64,000 nucleotides of DNA from Variovorax sp037204085 (GTDB lineage: Bacteria; Pseudomonadota; Gammaproteobacteria; Burkholderiales; Burkholderiaceae_C): positions 248,001 to 312,000 of the forward strand of contig NZ_JBBCBW010000003.1 in the NCBI RefSeq assembly GCF_037204085.1. Direction: 5' to 3'. Under the pieces are notes generated by a model. It ran no database searches and had not been told where the DNA came from. It saw only the letters and a list, made by a program, of their open reading frames with translations. The translations under genes and the position numbers were made by a program. The first letter of the stretch is position 1, and each line of letters starts with the position of its first letter. Below, in pieces: positions 42,476-50,622 of the stretch.

Positions 42476-43441
42476 TCAGCCCAGCAGTTTTTTTGCGGCC
42501 GCCACCACGGCTTCGGCACCGACGCGCGATTGCGCCTCCAGCACCGGCGCATAGCCGACCGGAATGCGCGGCGCGCCGAGCCGCGCGACGCGGCACCCGG
42601 TGGCTTCGGCGGCGCTGGCCGCAATCTCGGCGCCGAAGCCGGCCGCCTGCACCGCCTCGTGCACCACCAGCAGCCGCTGCGTGCGCGCGCAAGAAGCAAG
42701 CACCGTCTCGCGGTCCCACGGCCAGAGCGTGCGCAGGTCGATCAGGTCGGCCGCAATGCCTTCGGCCGCTAGCGCATCGCAGGCGGCCGCGCATGCCTGC
42801 ACCTGCTTGCTCCAGCTCACGATCGTGATGGCGTTGCCTTCGCGCACGCGCCGCGCCTTGCCAAGCGGCACGGCCATGTCTTCGTCCACATTACCGCGCA
42901 GGCCCCACAGCGTCTTGTGCTCGATGTAGACCACCGGATCGCCGCACTGCAGCGCGGCGCGCAGCAGGCTGTAGTTGTCCTGCGGCGTCGAAGGGCTCAC
43001 CACCACCACGCCCGGCAGGTGCGCGAACCAGGCTTCGAGTGACTGCGAATGCTGCGCAGCCGAGGCGTCCCAGATGCCGCCCGGCGTGCGCGCCACCAGC
43101 GGCACCCGCCCCTGCCCGCCGAACATGAAGCGGTTCTTGGCGGCCTGGTTCACCAGCTCATCCATGCCGCAGAGCGCGAAGTCGACCACGCGCATCTCGA
43201 CCACCGGGCGCAGGCCCGCGAGCGCCATGCCCACGCCGGCACCCATGATCGCGGCCTCGCTGATCGGCGTATCGATCACGCGCTCGGCGCCGAAGGTCTG
43301 CTGCAGCCCCTTGTACTGGCCGAAGATGCCGCCGCGGCCCACGTCTTCGCCGAGCACCACCACGCGTGCATCGGCTTCCATCTCGCGCTGAACCGCGAGC
43401 ACCGCGGCTTCGGAGTAGCTTAGATCCTTGCTCAGCGCCAT
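42476..43441 (-). CDS. 2-oxoacid/acetoin dehydrogenase E1 component, beta subunit
   Basis: A 321-residue thiamine-enzyme beta subunit: LGEDVGRGGIFGQYKGLQQTFG, DTPISEAAIMGAGVGMALAGLRPVVE, QAAKNRFMFGG, and IDLRTLWPWDRETVL near the end. It pairs with the alpha subunit, whose gene overlaps by 10 nt (43432-43441). No lipoyl E2 or E3 genes lie nearby, so the acceptor complex is elsewhere or the pair works with an artificial or other redox partner, as acetoin E1 can. Confidence 0.85.
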   Translation of the reverse strand: MALSKDLSYSEAAVLAVQREMEADARVVVLGEDVGRGGIFGQYKGLQQTFGAERVIDTPISEAAIMGAGVGMALAGLRPVVEMRVVDFALCGMDELVNQAAKNRFMFGGQGRVPLVARTPGGIWDASAAQHSQSLEAWFAHLPGVVVVSPSTPQDNYSLLRAALQCGDPVVYIEHKTLWGLRGNVDEDMAVPLGKARRVREGNAITIVSWSKQVQACAAACDALAAEGIAADLIDLRTLWPWDRETVLASCARTQRLLVVHEAVQAAGFGAEIAASAAEATGCRVARLGAPRIPVGYAPVLEAQSRVGAEAVVAAAKKLLG

Positions 43442-44466
43442 TGGCCGGCTCCGATGGTCTGCACGTCGGTGAAAGCGGTGCTGGCGTCGGGCCAGGGCGC
43501 CGCATCGGCAATGGCCAGGGCGGTATCGACCTCGTCGCGAGCAGCGTTCTCGATGGCGTCGAGCGTGGCGGCGCTCACGCCATGCGAAAGCAGGTGCCCG
43601 CGCGCCCGTGCAATCGGATCCGTTTCCAGAGCCGCGGCGAGTTCGGCCGGATCGCGGTACGCCGCGAGATCCACCGAGACATGCCCCTTCACCCGGTAAG
43701 TCAGCGCATGCAGCAGGCGCGGCCCGCCGCCGTCGCGCACTTCGCGCACCAGCCGTGCGGCGGTTTCGTGCACCGCGAACACGTCGTTGCCATCGACCTG
43801 CGTGGCCGCAATGTCCATCGATGCGGCGCGTGCCGATGCGCCTTCGCCCGCCGTCATCGGCCCACTCGCCGTGGTGGCGCTCCAGCGGTTGTCCTCGCAA
43901 ACGAAGAGTACCGGCAGGTCGTACACGCGCGCCCAGTTCAGTGCTTCGAGAAAAGGCCCGCGGTTGATTGCGCCGTCGCCGAAAAAGCAGACCGTGATGT
44001 CACCGCTTTTCTTGAGCACCTTTTGCGCGTGTGCCGCGCCCACGGCAATCGGCAGGCCGGCCGCCACCACGCCGTTCGCGCCCAGCATGCCGACCGAAAA
44101 ATCCGCAATGTGCATCGAGCCGCCCTTGCCGCCGTTGAAGCCCGTGGCCTTGCCGAACAGCTCGCACATCATGCGAACCAGGTCCGCGCCCTTGGCCAGC
44201 GTGTGGCCGTGGCCGCGATGCGTGGAGGTGAGGTAATCGCTCGCGCGCAGGTGGGCGCACACGCCGGCCGGCACCGCCTCTTGGCCGGTTGAAAGATGCA
44301 GCGGTCCGCGCACCTTGGCAGAGCCGGCGGCCTGCTGGCCATAAGCGCTCACGCCGCCCTGGCTGGCCGCTTCAGCGGCGTTCTCGAATGCGCGAATGCG
44401 CACCATGGTGCGGTACAGCGCCTCGCCGATGATCTTTGGCGTGGCGTTTGAATTGCTCGAATCCAT
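43432..44466 (-). CDS. 2-oxoacid/acetoin dehydrogenase E1 component, alpha subunit
   Basis: A 344-residue thiamine-diphosphate enzyme subunit. Evidence: HLSTGQEAVPAGVCAHLRASDYLTSTHRGHGH and the ThDP motif GDGAINRGPFLEALNWARVYDLPVLFVCEDN. It is closest in style to AcoA-type subunits. The overlap with the beta gene shows they are made together. Upstream on the same strand lie a LysR regulator, a GltI-like binding protein and a VOC protein. Confidence 0.85.
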   Translation of the reverse strand: MDSSNSNATPKIIGEALYRTMVRIRAFENAAEAASQGGVSAYGQQAAGSAKVRGPLHLSTGQEAVPAGVCAHLRASDYLTSTHRGHGHTLAKGADLVRMMCELFGKATGFNGGKGGSMHIADFSVGMLGANGVVAAGLPIAVGAAHAQKVLKKSGDITVCFFGDGAINRGPFLEALNWARVYDLPVLFVCEDNRWSATTASGPMTAGEGASARAASMDIAATQVDGNDVFAVHETAARLVREVRDGGGPRLLHALTYRVKGHVSVDLAAYRDPAELAAALETDPIARARGHLLSHGVSAATLDAIENAARDEVDTALAIADAAPWPDASTAFTDVQTIGAGQWR

Positions 44467-44540
44467 TTCGTCTCCAGCGCCGGTGATGCTGGCGCGATGG
44501 AAAAAATGGTATCAAGCGCGACAACCCTTCGGCACGGGGC

Positions 44541-45428
44541 TTACCCCCGAGGTGTCTCGGTTGCTTCGGCCGCTTCTTGCAAGCAGTGCGCGAGCCGTCC
44601 CACGATGGGCGGACTGGCCCGCGGCTTTCGTTGGAGAAGGCCCACCTCCCTGTAGAACGTCAGCTCGCCGAGCGAGAGCACGCGAACGCTCGCAGGCAGC
44701 GGAAGGTGCGCCTCCACCAGCGGCACCAGGGCAACGCCCAGCCCTTTGGAAGTCATGTGGATGAGCCCCGGTATTTCGTCGAGCTCGATCGAATCGTTGA
44801 CCACGATGCCTTCGCGGCGCAGGAACCGTTCCACCATGCGCCCGCCGAACGATGCCCGGTCGTAGCGAAGAAACGGTTGCTCCTGGATGAGGGTGCGCCA
44901 GTCCTTCCCCGGCATCTTCTTGGGCGCGATGAGCACGTACGGCTCGTGCACCAGCGATTGCCACGTCAGGTCCGGAAGAATCCCGAAAGGCGGCCGGATG
45001 ATGACTGCGGCGTCGATGACACCGGCATCCAGGTCGTCCATCAGCCGCATCGACACACCGGGCGACACATGCACGCGAAGTTGCGGAAGCTCCTTGCGCA
45101 GGCTGGCAAGCGCACGCGCGAGCAGCGTCGATTGGGTCGATGCAATGGCGCCGATCCGCAGCAGCCCACCGTGGGCGGCATCCTCCGGCAGCTCGCCAAG
45201 CTTTGCATAGAGCGCGCAGATCTCCTCCGCGCGTGCCAGCGTCGTCTCGCCGGCCGCATTCAGGGTGGCCGACCGGCCCGTCCTGTCGAAGAGCTCGAAC
45301 CCCAGCGCCTCTTCGAGCCGCTTGATCTGGCTGCTGACGGCCGATTGCGTCAGGCCGATGCGCTCGCCCGCGGCGGCAAAGGTGCCGTGTCGGCACACGG
45401 CGATGAAGGTTCTGAGCTCGTTGATCAT
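44541..45428 (-). CDS. LysR-family transcriptional regulator
   Basis: A 295-residue LTTR; HTH at about 1-58 (ELRTFIAVCRHGTFAAAGERIGLTQSAVSSQIKRLEEALGFELFDR). The effector domain is standard (LRIGAIASTQSTLLARALASL). It sits between the GltI-like and E1-alpha genes on the same strand, 74 bp before E1-alpha, so it is a likely local regulator. Inducer unknown. Confidence 0.85.
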   Translation of the reverse strand: MINELRTFIAVCRHGTFAAAGERIGLTQSAVSSQIKRLEEALGFELFDRTGRSATLNAAGETTLARAEEICALYAKLGELPEDAAHGGLLRIGAIASTQSTLLARALASLRKELPQLRVHVSPGVSMRLMDDLDAGVIDAAVIIRPPFGILPDLTWQSLVHEPYVLIAPKKMPGKDWRTLIQEQPFLRYDRASFGGRMVERFLRREGIVVNDSIELDEIPGLIHMTSKGLGVALVPLVEAHLPLPASVRVLSLGELTFYREVGLLQRKPRASPPIVGRLAHCLQEAAEATETPRG

Positions 45429-45497
45429 GGCCCGAGCATCTCAAGAATCGATGCCCGGTTCAACGATTCATCGCTTCGAGCCATGCATTGCCCAGCG

Positions 45498-46409
45498 TCA
45501 TCGCGCCTCGTACTCTTCCATCGGCTTGTCGGTCGGGTTCACCCATGCCGCTTTGGTCAGTGCGCTCGCCGGCAGACCGACCTTCGAGTTGTGAGGCGGA
45601 ATGGGCTGCACAAACCACTTGTCGTAAATGCGCGCGGCCTCTCCGCTCCTGGCGAGCGACACCACGCTCTGGTCGACGAGCTTCTTGAATGCCGCGTCGC
45701 CCTTCGGAAGCATGATTGCAATCGGCTCCACGCTGAGCACCTGGTCGAGCAGCCTGTACTGCGCCGGCTCCCTGCTCTTGGAAATCAGCGTGGCAAGAAT
45801 CTGGCCATCGGCTGCAAAGCCGTCCACGCGACCCGATTCGAGCAGCAGGAAGCCCTCGCTGTTGTCCTTGGCCAGCACCTCCGCAATTTCGCCCGCACCG
45901 TCGCGCTTGAGCTTTCGCAGGATCTGCACAGACGTGGTGCCCGTTGTCGCGGCCACGGCCTTGCCGGCCAATTGCGCCGCAGAAGCAATGCCCGAGCTTG
46001 CCTTGACGGCGATGCGAACCCCTTCGACATAGAGCGTAGGCGCAAACGCCACGTCTTTCTGGCGCGCCGTGTTGTTGGTGGTGGTGCCGCATTCGATGTC
46101 GACCGTTCCGTTCTGCACCAGGACAATGCGGTTCTGCGGCGTGACCAGCTGGTACTTCACGTTGATCTTTTCGAGCTGCAACGTCTTTCGAATGTCGGCG
46201 ATGACACGCTCGCAGACTTCGACATGAAAGCCCGTGTAGCTGCCCGGTCCGAGCGTGAAGGACATGGCGCCCGAAGCGTCTCGCACGCCCATGGTGATGG
46301 CGCCGGACTCCTTGATCTTCTTCAGGGTATCGGTTTGCGCGGCAGCGTTTACTGCCGAAAGCAAAAGGGCCGCGGCAGTGGCGCCCGCGATGAGCAAATG
46401 TGTTTTCAC
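45498..46409 (-). CDS. GltI-like amino acid ABC transporter substrate-binding protein
   Basis: A 303-residue periplasmic protein starting at GTG 46409 with a signal peptide ending NAAAQ. It follows E. coli GltI closely in key stretches (TPQNRIVLVQNGTVDIECGTTTNNTARQKDVAFA; TGTTSVQILRKL; YDKWFVQPIPPHN). It may bind glutamate/aspartate or a related acid. No permease or ATPase is adjacent. It is 11 bp downstream of the VOC gene. Confidence 0.82.
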   Translation of the reverse strand: MKTHLLIAGATAAALLLSAVNAAAQTDTLKKIKESGAITMGVRDASGAMSFTLGPGSYTGFHVEVCERVIADIRKTLQLEKINVKYQLVTPQNRIVLVQNGTVDIECGTTTNNTARQKDVAFAPTLYVEGVRIAVKASSGIASAAQLAGKAVAATTGTTSVQILRKLKRDGAGEIAEVLAKDNSEGFLLLESGRVDGFAADGQILATLISKSREPAQYRLLDQVLSVEPIAIMLPKGDAAFKKLVDQSVVSLARSGEAARIYDKWFVQPIPPHNSKVGLPASALTKAAWVNPTDKPMEEYEAR

Positions 46410-46420
46410 GCGGCGCTTTC

Positions 46421-46852
46421 TCAAACGGCGAACAGCGAATCCAGATTCGCGAACGACTTCATCTCGATGGCATTGCCCGAGGGGTCGAGAAAGAACATCG
46501 TCGCCTGTTCGCCCGGCTCGCCCTTGAAGCGGATGTAGGGCTCGATCACGAATTTGGTTTGCCGCGCGACGAGCTTGTCGGCCATGGCCTGCCACTTGTC
46601 CATTGGAAGAATGGCGCCGAAATGGCGCACCGGCACGTCGTGGCCGTCCACCGCGCTGCTGGCCTTGTGGCCGCATTCGTCGGGTGCAAGGTGCGCCACG
46701 ATCTGGTGGCCGTAGAAATCGAAGTCGACCCATTCGGGCGCGCTGCGGCCCTCGGGGCATCCGAGCAGATCGCCATAGAACGCACGGGCTTCGGCAATGT
46801 CGCGCACCGGAAAAGCCAGGTGAAAAGGGATTCTTTCGTGGGGAGCATTCAT
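46421..46852 (-). CDS. VOC-superfamily (glyoxalase/dioxygenase fold) protein
   Basis: A 143-residue protein with paired beta-alpha-beta-beta-beta modules: FHLAFPVRDIAEARAFYGDLLGC, then HFGAILPMDKWQAMADKL and FFLDPSGNAIEMKSF. His near residue 11 and Glu in NAIEMK are the expected metal ligands. Substrate unknown. An upstream in-frame ATG at 46861 is possible. It heads the minus-strand run with the GltI-like gene. Confidence 0.7.
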   Translation of the reverse strand: MNAPHERIPFHLAFPVRDIAEARAFYGDLLGCPEGRSAPEWVDFDFYGHQIVAHLAPDECGHKASSAVDGHDVPVRHFGAILPMDKWQAMADKLVARQTKFVIEPYIRFKGEPGEQATMFFLDPSGNAIEMKSFANLDSLFAV

Positions 46853-46921
46853 GGCTGACATCGCGGCTGGAGTTGAAGGTGGGCAAACTTTAAGCAGCGA
46901 GCCTCATAACCGAAAACGATA

Positions 46922-46951
46922 TATTTACTTGCTGAGCATCGATTTTTTCAA
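46922..46951 (-). promoter_or_regulatory. Possible promoter for the VOC/GltI-like operon
   Basis: On the minus strand TTGAAA, an 18-bp spacer and TAAATA stand in an AT-rich island about 70 bp before the VOC start. The 300-bp gap between this gene and xylF holds this and the xylF operator, and no gene. Confidence 0.35.
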
Positions 46952-47080
46952 TGCTTTGCAGCGCACCACCGGCGCTCTTCTATTGCGTGTCTCGCGTGCC
47001 ACCCGCGCACGAAATCGCCTTGCACTTTGAAACCAGGCTTATCGGGAATTCCCGGATGACCTTGGCCGGGCAGCAATGGG

Positions 47081-47107
47081 ATAGTTAGTTCGCCCTTCAA
47101 ACTAACT
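47081..47107. promoter_or_regulatory. XylR (ROK)-type operator before xylF
   Basis: TAGTTAGTT, 9 bp and AACTAACTA form a perfect inverted repeat, 49 bp upstream of xylF. The TTAGTT ... AACTAA halves resemble the known Bacillus XylR operator. The ROK regulator at the end of this cluster is the probable ligand-controlled repressor. Confidence 0.65.
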
Positions 47108-47156
47108 AATTTCTTACACGGCGTTTTCGCCGGGCACCACCACAGGAGAGACATCG

Positions 47157-48179
47157 ATGCAACTCAAGCACACCTTGGCCGCCATGGCCTTCGGCCTCAC
47201 CGCAGTGAGCGCACTGGCCCAGACCGTGGTCGGCGTGAGCTGGTCCAACTTCCAGGAAGAGCGATGGAAGACGGACGAGGCCGCCATCAAGGCCCAGCTC
47301 GAGAAGCTCGGCGCCAAGTACATCAGCGCCGATGCGGGTGGCTCGCCTGAAAAGCAGCTGGGCGACATCGAGGGGCTGATGTCCAAGGGTGCCAAGGCGC
47401 TCATCGTGCTGGCAATGGACAAGGATGCGATCCTGCCCGCCATCACCAAGGCCACGCGCCAGAAGGTGCCCGTGGTGGCGTATGACCGGTTGATCGAAGC
47501 GCCCGGTGTTTTCTACATCACGTTCGACAACGTTGAGGTCGGCCGCATGGAGGCGCGCGAGGTGTTCAAGGTCAAGCCCAAGGGCAACTACGTGATCATC
47601 AAGGGCTCCCCAAGCGACCCGAACGCCGACTTTTTGCGTGCGGGCCAGCAAGAGGTGCTGGACGCCGCCGTGAAGAAGGGCGACATCAAGATCGTCGGCG
47701 ACGAATACACCGAAGGCTGGAAGCCCGAGGTCGCGCAAAAGAACATGGAGCAGATCCTCACCAAGAACGGCAACAAGGTCGACGCGGTGGTGGCAGCGAA
47801 CGATGGCACCGCCGGCGGTGCGGTGGCCGCGCTCACGGCCAAGGGCCTGCGCGGCATTCCGGTGTCGGGCCAGGACGCCGACTTCGCGGCGCTCAACCGC
47901 ATCGCACTCGGCACGCAGACCGCCACCATCTTCAAGGACTCGCGCGAGCTTGGGCGTGAAGCCGCCAGCGCCGCCATCGCGCTGTCGCAAGGCAAGCCGG
48001 TCGAAAAGGCCGCGCCGTGGAATTCGGGGCCGAAGAAGATTTCGCTGTCATCCCGCCTGCTCACGCCGGTGCCTGTCACGCGCGACAACCTCGACGTGGT
48101 CGTGAAGGCCGGCTGGATAAAGAAGGACGAGCTCTGCAAGGGCGTTCCGGCGGCCAGCGCGCCCGCGGCCTGCAAGTAG
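47157..48179 (+). CDS. xylF: D-xylose-type ABC transporter substrate-binding protein
   Basis: A 340-residue periplasmic sugar-binding protein (pentose/ribose family) with a signal peptide ending ALAQT. Features matching XylF are VVGVSWSNFQEERWKTDEAAIK, DKDAILPAITKATRQKVPVVAYDRLI, FDNVEVGRMEAR and ANDGTAGGAVAAL. It delivers the sugar to the XylH permease. The C-terminus has a pair of cysteines (DELCKG, AACK). First gene of the operon behind the operator. Confidence 0.88.
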   Translation: MQLKHTLAAMAFGLTAVSALAQTVVGVSWSNFQEERWKTDEAAIKAQLEKLGAKYISADAGGSPEKQLGDIEGLMSKGAKALIVLAMDKDAILPAITKATRQKVPVVAYDRLIEAPGVFYITFDNVEVGRMEAREVFKVKPKGNYVIIKGSPSDPNADFLRAGQQEVLDAAVKKGDIKIVGDEYTEGWKPEVAQKNMEQILTKNGNKVDAVVAANDGTAGGAVAALTAKGLRGIPVSGQDADFAALNRIALGTQTATIFKDSRELGREAASAAIALSQGKPVEKAAPWNSGPKKISLSSRLLTPVPVTRDNLDVVVKAGWIKKDELCKGVPAASAPAACK

Positions 48180-48242
48180 CAACAGTAGCGACAGCCACAG
48201 CGGCGAACACAGCCGCTCGCAATTGATCCGCGCAGCACTGCG

Positions 48243-48267
48243 CCGGCCGGCCCGCGGGCCCGGCCGG
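48243..48267 (+). repeat. GC-rich hairpin between xylF and xylH
   Basis: Two 12-base arms (CCGGCCGGCCCG / CGGGCC-GGCCGG with one bulged C) almost abut. Such hairpins after binding-protein genes often protect the upstream mRNA or reduce read-through, keeping the binding protein in excess. Confidence 0.5.
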
Positions 48268-48306
48268 AGAGCCGCCGCGCACCCGTACCTTCGAGAGGGC
48301 AAAAAA

Positions 48307-49497
48307 ATGAGCAACCAAACACCAGGCTGGTGGCGGCGCACCGGCGTCGACCTGCGGCTGCTGTTGATGAGCGTGCTGCTGATCGCCATGGGCGTGGTCT
48401 TCAACGTAATGTCCGGCGGCGTGTTTCTTTCGCCCGAGAACCTCTACAACGTGGCGCAGCAGACGGCCGTGGTGGGCATCGTGTCGACGGTGATGGTGCT
48501 CGTCATCGTCGCGCGCCACATCGACCTCTCGGTCGGTTCGGTCATGGGCTTCGTCGGCGTGCTGATCGCCTACCTGCAATACACCTCGGGCTGGTCGTGG
48601 CCCACGGCCTGCCTGGCGGGCCTTGCCGTCGCACTGCTGGTGTCCATCTACCAGGGCTGGCTCACCGCCATGCTGGGCGTACCGTCTTTCGTGGTCACGC
48701 TGGGCGGCCTGATGTCGTTTCGCGGCGCGGCCTTCCTGGTGGCCGACGGCAAGACGCAGCCCGTGAACGACGAGTTCTTTCAGCGGCTCGGCGGAGGCTA
48801 CGACGGCGGCATCGGCACCACCGCAACATGGGCCATCGCGGTCTTCGTGGCGCTGGTGCTGTTCGCCCGCATGCTGCAGAAGCGCCGCGCCCGCGCCCAC
48901 CATGAAATGCCCAACGAGCCGCTGTGGATGGAGGTGCTGCTGACGGCAGTGCCAGCAGCCGTGGTGTTCGTCTTCGCGGCGGTCATGAACAACTACCAGA
49001 TTGCCTCGAAGGATGCGCCGCAAGGCCTGCCGATCCCGGTGCTGATCTGGGCGGTGGTGGCCATCGTGCTGTCGTTCATCGTGCACCGCACGCGTTTCGG
49101 CCGCTACGTTTTCGCGATGGGCGGCAACCCCGATGCGGCGGCGCTGGTGGGCATTCCGGTAAAGCGCGTCACGCTGATGCTGTTCGCGTTGCTGGCGGTG
49201 CTGGTTACGGTGGCGGCGATCGTGTCGATTGCACGCCTCAATGCCGGCACCAACTCGCTGGGCACCGGCATGGAGCTGTACGTGATTGCGGCGGCCGTTA
49301 TCGGCGGCACCGCACTCGCGGGCGGCACCGGCTCCATCTTTGGCTCGGTGCTGGGCGCACTCATCATGCAGTCGCTCGACAGCGGCATGCTGCTGCTCGA
49401 CGTACCGATCGGCAAGCGCATGGTGATCATCGGGCAGGTGCTGATCGTGGCCGTTGTGTTCGACGTGCTGTATCGGCGGAAGTTTGGGGAGAACTAG
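48307..49497 (+). CDS. xylH: D-xylose-type ABC transporter permease
   Basis: A 396-residue BPD_transp_2 permease with about ten membrane helices: NLYNVAQQTAVVGIVSTVMVLVIVARHIDLSVGSVMGF, SFVVTLGGLMSFRGAAFLV, FAMGGNPDAAALVGIPV and GGTALAGGTGSIFGSVLGALIMQSLDSGM. ATG 48307 follows an A-rich run with GAGGG. The ATPase gene follows but is separated by a 314-bp inverted-repeat region. Confidence 0.88.
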   Translation: MSNQTPGWWRRTGVDLRLLLMSVLLIAMGVVFNVMSGGVFLSPENLYNVAQQTAVVGIVSTVMVLVIVARHIDLSVGSVMGFVGVLIAYLQYTSGWSWPTACLAGLAVALLVSIYQGWLTAMLGVPSFVVTLGGLMSFRGAAFLVADGKTQPVNDEFFQRLGGGYDGGIGTTATWAIAVFVALVLFARMLQKRRARAHHEMPNEPLWMEVLLTAVPAAVVFVFAAVMNNYQIASKDAPQGLPIPVLIWAVVAIVLSFIVHRTRFGRYVFAMGGNPDAAALVGIPVKRVTLMLFALLAVLVTVAAIVSIARLNAGTNSLGTGMELYVIAAAVIGGTALAGGTGSIFGSVLGALIMQSLDSGMLLLDVPIGKRMVIIGQVLIVAVVFDVLYRRKFGEN

Positions 49498-49546
49498 ATG
49501 AACTTGCGTCGTTCACGGTCTGGTTCGGGGCGCGCACCCGCCGACG

Positions 49547-49757
49547 GGGTACCTTTCTCCGCGAATGTCCCCCGGCCTGCGGCCTCCTCCTTTATTTCGC
49601 TGCGCAAGGCACCCCGCCAGCGGGTGCGTTGCACAGAGCAGTGGTTGATCAGCGATACACCAGCAGCGTGCCCTGGTGCACAGGGCATCGGGTGCTCCCC
49701 GCAGCGAAATAAAGGAGGAGGCCGAAGGCCGGGGGACATTCGCGGAGGGGAGTACCC
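49547..49757. repeat. Long inverted repeat inserted between xylH and the ATPase gene
   Basis: Left arm 49547-49604 and right arm 49700-49757 are near-perfect inverted copies about 58 nt long (GCGAATGTCCCCCGGCCT ... CCTCCTTTATTTCGCTGCG). Arms differ at only a few positions. The core contains a further hairpin (TGCCCTG/CAGGGCA, 49669-49687). It has no gene; all short reading frames across it are by-products of the repeat. It looks like a REP/MITE-type element and fills most of the gap 49498-49811. Confidence 0.85.
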
Positions 49758-49811
49758 GGTGGCCTTTGCACACGCCCTGAACAACATCGCGCAAATCGCA
49801 ACAGAAACCAG

Positions 49812-50588
49812 ATGACCACGCCTGACACCTCAGCCCCCCTCGTCGAACTGCGCGAAATCCGCAAGGCCTTCGGCGGCGTAAAAGCCGTGGACGGTGTGAG
49901 CATCAACCTCCACCCCGGAGAAGTGGTCGCAGTGCTGGGCCACAACGGCGCAGGCAAGTCCACGCTCATGAAGATGCTCGCGGGCGCCTACCCCATCGAT
50001 TCGGGCGACACGCTGATCGCGGGCGAGAAGGTCCACATCCGCACCCCCGCCGAGGCGCAGGCGCTGGGCATCGAGACCATCTACCAGACGCTCGCGCTGG
50101 CCGACAACCTCGACTCCGTGTCCAACCTCTTTCTCGGCCGCGAGAAGATGACGCGCTGGAACACGCTCGACGATCATTTCATGGAAGTGCAGGCGCGCAG
50201 GGTGTTCCAGCGCCTGAACAAGAACTTCACCAACATTCGCATTCCGGTGCGCAGGCTCTCGGGTGGACAGCGGCAGGTGGTGGCGATCTCGCGTGCGCTG
50301 TATTTCAACGCGCGCATTCTCATCATGGACGAGCCCTGTGCCGCCCTCGGCCCCGAAGAAACCGCCATGGTCGGCGGGCTCGTGAAGCAGCTCAAGGCCG
50401 ACGGTGTCGGCATCTTCCTGATCACGCACGACATGCCCGATGTGTTCTCGCTCAGCGACCGCGTCGCCGTCATGAAGAACGGCAAGCTCGTGGGCACCTA
50501 CCGCACCGCTGACGTTACCGAAGACGAAGTGCTCGGCATGATCATCGCCGGCAAGCGCCCCGAAGGAAAAGAGCAGGCGCACAGGTGA
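49812..50588 (+). CDS. Sugar ABC transporter ATP-binding protein (single-domain)
   Basis: A 258-residue ATPase: Walker A GHNGAGKST (about 43), signature LSGGQRQ (about 150), Walker B ILIMDEP, H-loop ITHD. It has one nucleotide-binding domain like FrcA, not the two of E. coli XylG (about 510 residues), so it must work as a homodimer. After Walker B the usual TAAL reads CAAL. It powers the XylFH importer. Confidence 0.85.
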   Translation: MTTPDTSAPLVELREIRKAFGGVKAVDGVSINLHPGEVVAVLGHNGAGKSTLMKMLAGAYPIDSGDTLIAGEKVHIRTPAEAQALGIETIYQTLALADNLDSVSNLFLGREKMTRWNTLDDHFMEVQARRVFQRLNKNFTNIRIPVRRLSGGQRQVVAISRALYFNARILIMDEPCAALGPEETAMVGGLVKQLKADGVGIFLITHDMPDVFSLSDRVAVMKNGKLVGTYRTADVTEDEVLGMIIAGKRPEGKEQAHR

Positions 50589-50622
50589 ACGCGGTCGTGG
50601 TCCGTGCGCCGGAGGCTGGGTC

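Noticed and set aside
49494..49969. Several about 90-106-codon frames on both strands sharing similar peptides
   Set aside because: They are translations of the two arms of the inverted repeat at 49547-49757, not genes.
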